Shown here piece by piece: positions 62,319 through 64,000 of a stretch of DNA of 64,000 nucleotides (positions are counted from its first letter, which is position 1; each line of letters begins with the position of its first letter). This stretch comes from Archilochus colubris (Eukaryota; Chordata; Aves; Apodiformes; Trochilidae): assembly GCA_023079485.1 (NCBI GenBank), contig CM041084.1, forward strand, positions 102,590,467-102,654,466, given 5' to 3'. Below the pieces are notes generated by a model that saw nothing but the letters and a program-made list of their open reading frames with translations, was not told the origin of the DNA and made no database searches. A program made the translations under genes and the position numbers.

Positions 62319-63910
62319 GTAACTACATATTTTTTAACATATATTCAGTCTTTTTTGAAAACTTTTTAAAATGAGTAGTGAATTATGTTTGTAATACGAA
62401 CAAAATAAGCAACTGATGTAAAAAAATGTATTACTCAGCTGACCTGTGACCAGCTTTCTGTTCCCAGTATATGACAATTTGTGCTCCTGCTTTCATTGTT
62501 GTCTTTATTTCCCTCTCTTCTTTCCAAGTTTTCTTTCTCTGACAATGCCACAAAAAAACAATCAGAAGAATAAACCCCAACCAAACAAAAAAGCCCCCCC
62601 CAAAATTACATATCAAGGTCCAAATCTATCCAATCCTAAATATGAAATCACCTGGAATTTAAAGAAAATTAATATATAAAAATAAATATCTGTCTGGACA
62701 GGATATTGGATTAAGTCCTTCATTGGAGTCAACAGAGCCAACCTGTTATTCCCAGTGTCTGACACATTCTTAGCTTGATTATTCTAATCTCCCTAGAAAA
62801 TTGCAACACCAACATGCATTGAGACAGATTTTCTTGAAAAGTGTCTCCCTCTAAGTGTAAAAATCAGGTGTACAATGAAAGGCAACCTTAATTATTGACA
62901 GAAAGTTAATTATCTCAAACACATAATAAAACCAGATATCTATGAAATTAAAGCAGTTTCAATTGTACCAGTATTAGTACAATGTCAGTGGCCAGGAACA
63001 ATAAATATGCATGCTGTAGCATGGAAAGCAAGTGCAAAAGAATCTACTTTTGGTGAAATAATTTCCACATTAAATCTAATAGCACATCTAAATTCCTGGA
63101 AAAAAACACCATGCTTATGTTTTTTTCTGTTTCTCCAGTCATGTAGATTTGCTATTAGGCCTTGAAAAAATCTACTATTGCGGGTTTTTTCTTTTCTTTT
63201 TTGGGGGCTTTTTTTTTTTTTTTTTTTTGAGTGACTAAATTCTCATAGAAATTTAGATTACATGTTATACTAATGCTGGCATAAAACTTCTATAAAACTT
63301 GCTTATATTGAAATATGACTTTATGACTTTTATGGATTTCTATATTGGATATTGGAAGAGTTCTCTTTTTTTTAATTAAGCATCACTACATTGTACTATG
63401 GTTTAGTATTAACAGTTACAGATGCTTTTTTTTCACTGTGAAAGCTAACACCCATAAGCAATGTTGCCAAACACAGACCTGAGCCTGTTCTCAAGACCAA
63501 CATCTCCTGATGTTGCCATCACTTGCACTCAGCACATCTGGATGTGCAGATGGAGCCTGCTGCTGAGCCCTGAAAGACCCTCATAGGAGACGCATGAACG
63601 TATCTGGCAATTCAGCATCAGAACAAAAAATTTTCTGTCAGCCGGAGAGTGAGTCCTGTCCAGGGGTGAGATCTCTGCATTTCAGAGCTCAGATGATGCA
63701 GGCTGCACTCCTGGGAGCTGCTGTGTGGATGGTTTGGCTCTGAGCTGCAGAAAGCTTGAAGAAAGAGCATGGTTCGTGATCAGAAAATGAATGCTTGGCC
63801 CCATGCTTCAAGTAATACAAGAGACATTGTCCACAGGAGTAAAGCAGGTATTAGCCATAACAACCATAGAGGTGGCCACCAGTTCCAAGTTTTAAATGCA
63901 CTGAAAATCT
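62319..63910. other. Unique sequence with homopolymers
   Basis: There is a C8 run (62594-62601) in an A/C-rich patch and a T20 run (63209-63228) after GGGGGC. Base composition becomes less AT-rich after about 63440. No gene is recognised. Confidence 0.5.
63209..63228. repeat. Poly-T run of 20
   Basis: T20 directly after TTTTGGGGGC. Confidence 0.92.
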
Positions 63911-64000
63911 TCATAGAATATAGAATCCTTGGGGTTGAAGGACCTCAAAGATCATCTAGTCAACCCCCCTGCCAGAGCAGGGCCACCTAGAGCACTTCGC
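63911..64000 (-). mobile_element. CR1 LINE 3' end, continues past the window
   Basis: The plus strand starts TCATAGAATATAGAATCCTT and runs through GAAGGACCTCAAAGATCATC and a CCAGAGCAGGGCCACCTAGA segment, the reverse complement of a CR1 3' untranslated region of the type with GGTGACCCTGCT upstream of the tail. The window ends inside the element, so its length and coding content are unknown. Confidence 0.92.

Noticed and set aside
1..64000. Operons, CRISPR arrays, phage or plasmid systems
   Set aside because: No dense coding, no direct repeats with spacers, and CR1/ERV content shows vertebrate nuclear DNA.

Overview
The window looks like non-coding DNA from a bird, probably one of the Neoaves and plausibly a songbird. 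The evidence is repeat content: CR1 LINE fragments with the typical CR1 3' ends, and several old LTRs whose ends and internal modules resemble ERV families common in bird genomes. The DNA is AT-rich by eye and poor in CpG except inside one LTR. I see no bacterial-type gene organisation, no CRISPR array, no rRNA and no intact protein-coding gene. All long reading frames are repeat-derived, microsatellite-derived, or of the length expected by chance. The window is best read as a gene desert or the inside of a very large intron.

Layout: 1-5170 unique DNA; 5171-5957 an old ERVL-like LTR (minus); 8574-9660 a 5'-truncated CR1 carrying the C-terminal part of its reverse transcriptase (minus); 10647-11236 a second ERVL-like LTR (minus); 16890-17172 a (GGAAA)n array grading into a G-rich tract; 20807-21000 a decayed 32-33 bp tandem repeat; 21357-21538 a perfect (TTTCC)n array, the inverted counterpart of the first; 29071-29562 a CpG-rich LTR (minus); 37570-38024 an older CR1 (plus); 51851-51912 a 31 bp tandem duplication; 58117-58453 a short LTR with terminal inverted repeats and a purine-rich tract at its upstream edge (minus); 60370-60996 a coding-like but broken stretch on the minus strand; 62262-62318 a very old CR1 3' end (plus); 63911-64000 the start of another CR1 (minus) that runs off the window. 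The rest is unique AT-rich sequence with short homopolymers.

There is no gene network to describe. The functional content visible here is retroelement-derived: reverse transcriptase remnants that cannot be active, and LTRs that may keep promoter and polyadenylation signals. The most unusual items are the two long inverted GGAAA/TTTCC arrays about 4.3 kb apart with an adjoining strong G-quadruplex motif, the CpG-rich LTR, the decayed minisatellite, and the unidentified coding-like remnant near 60.4-61.0 kb.
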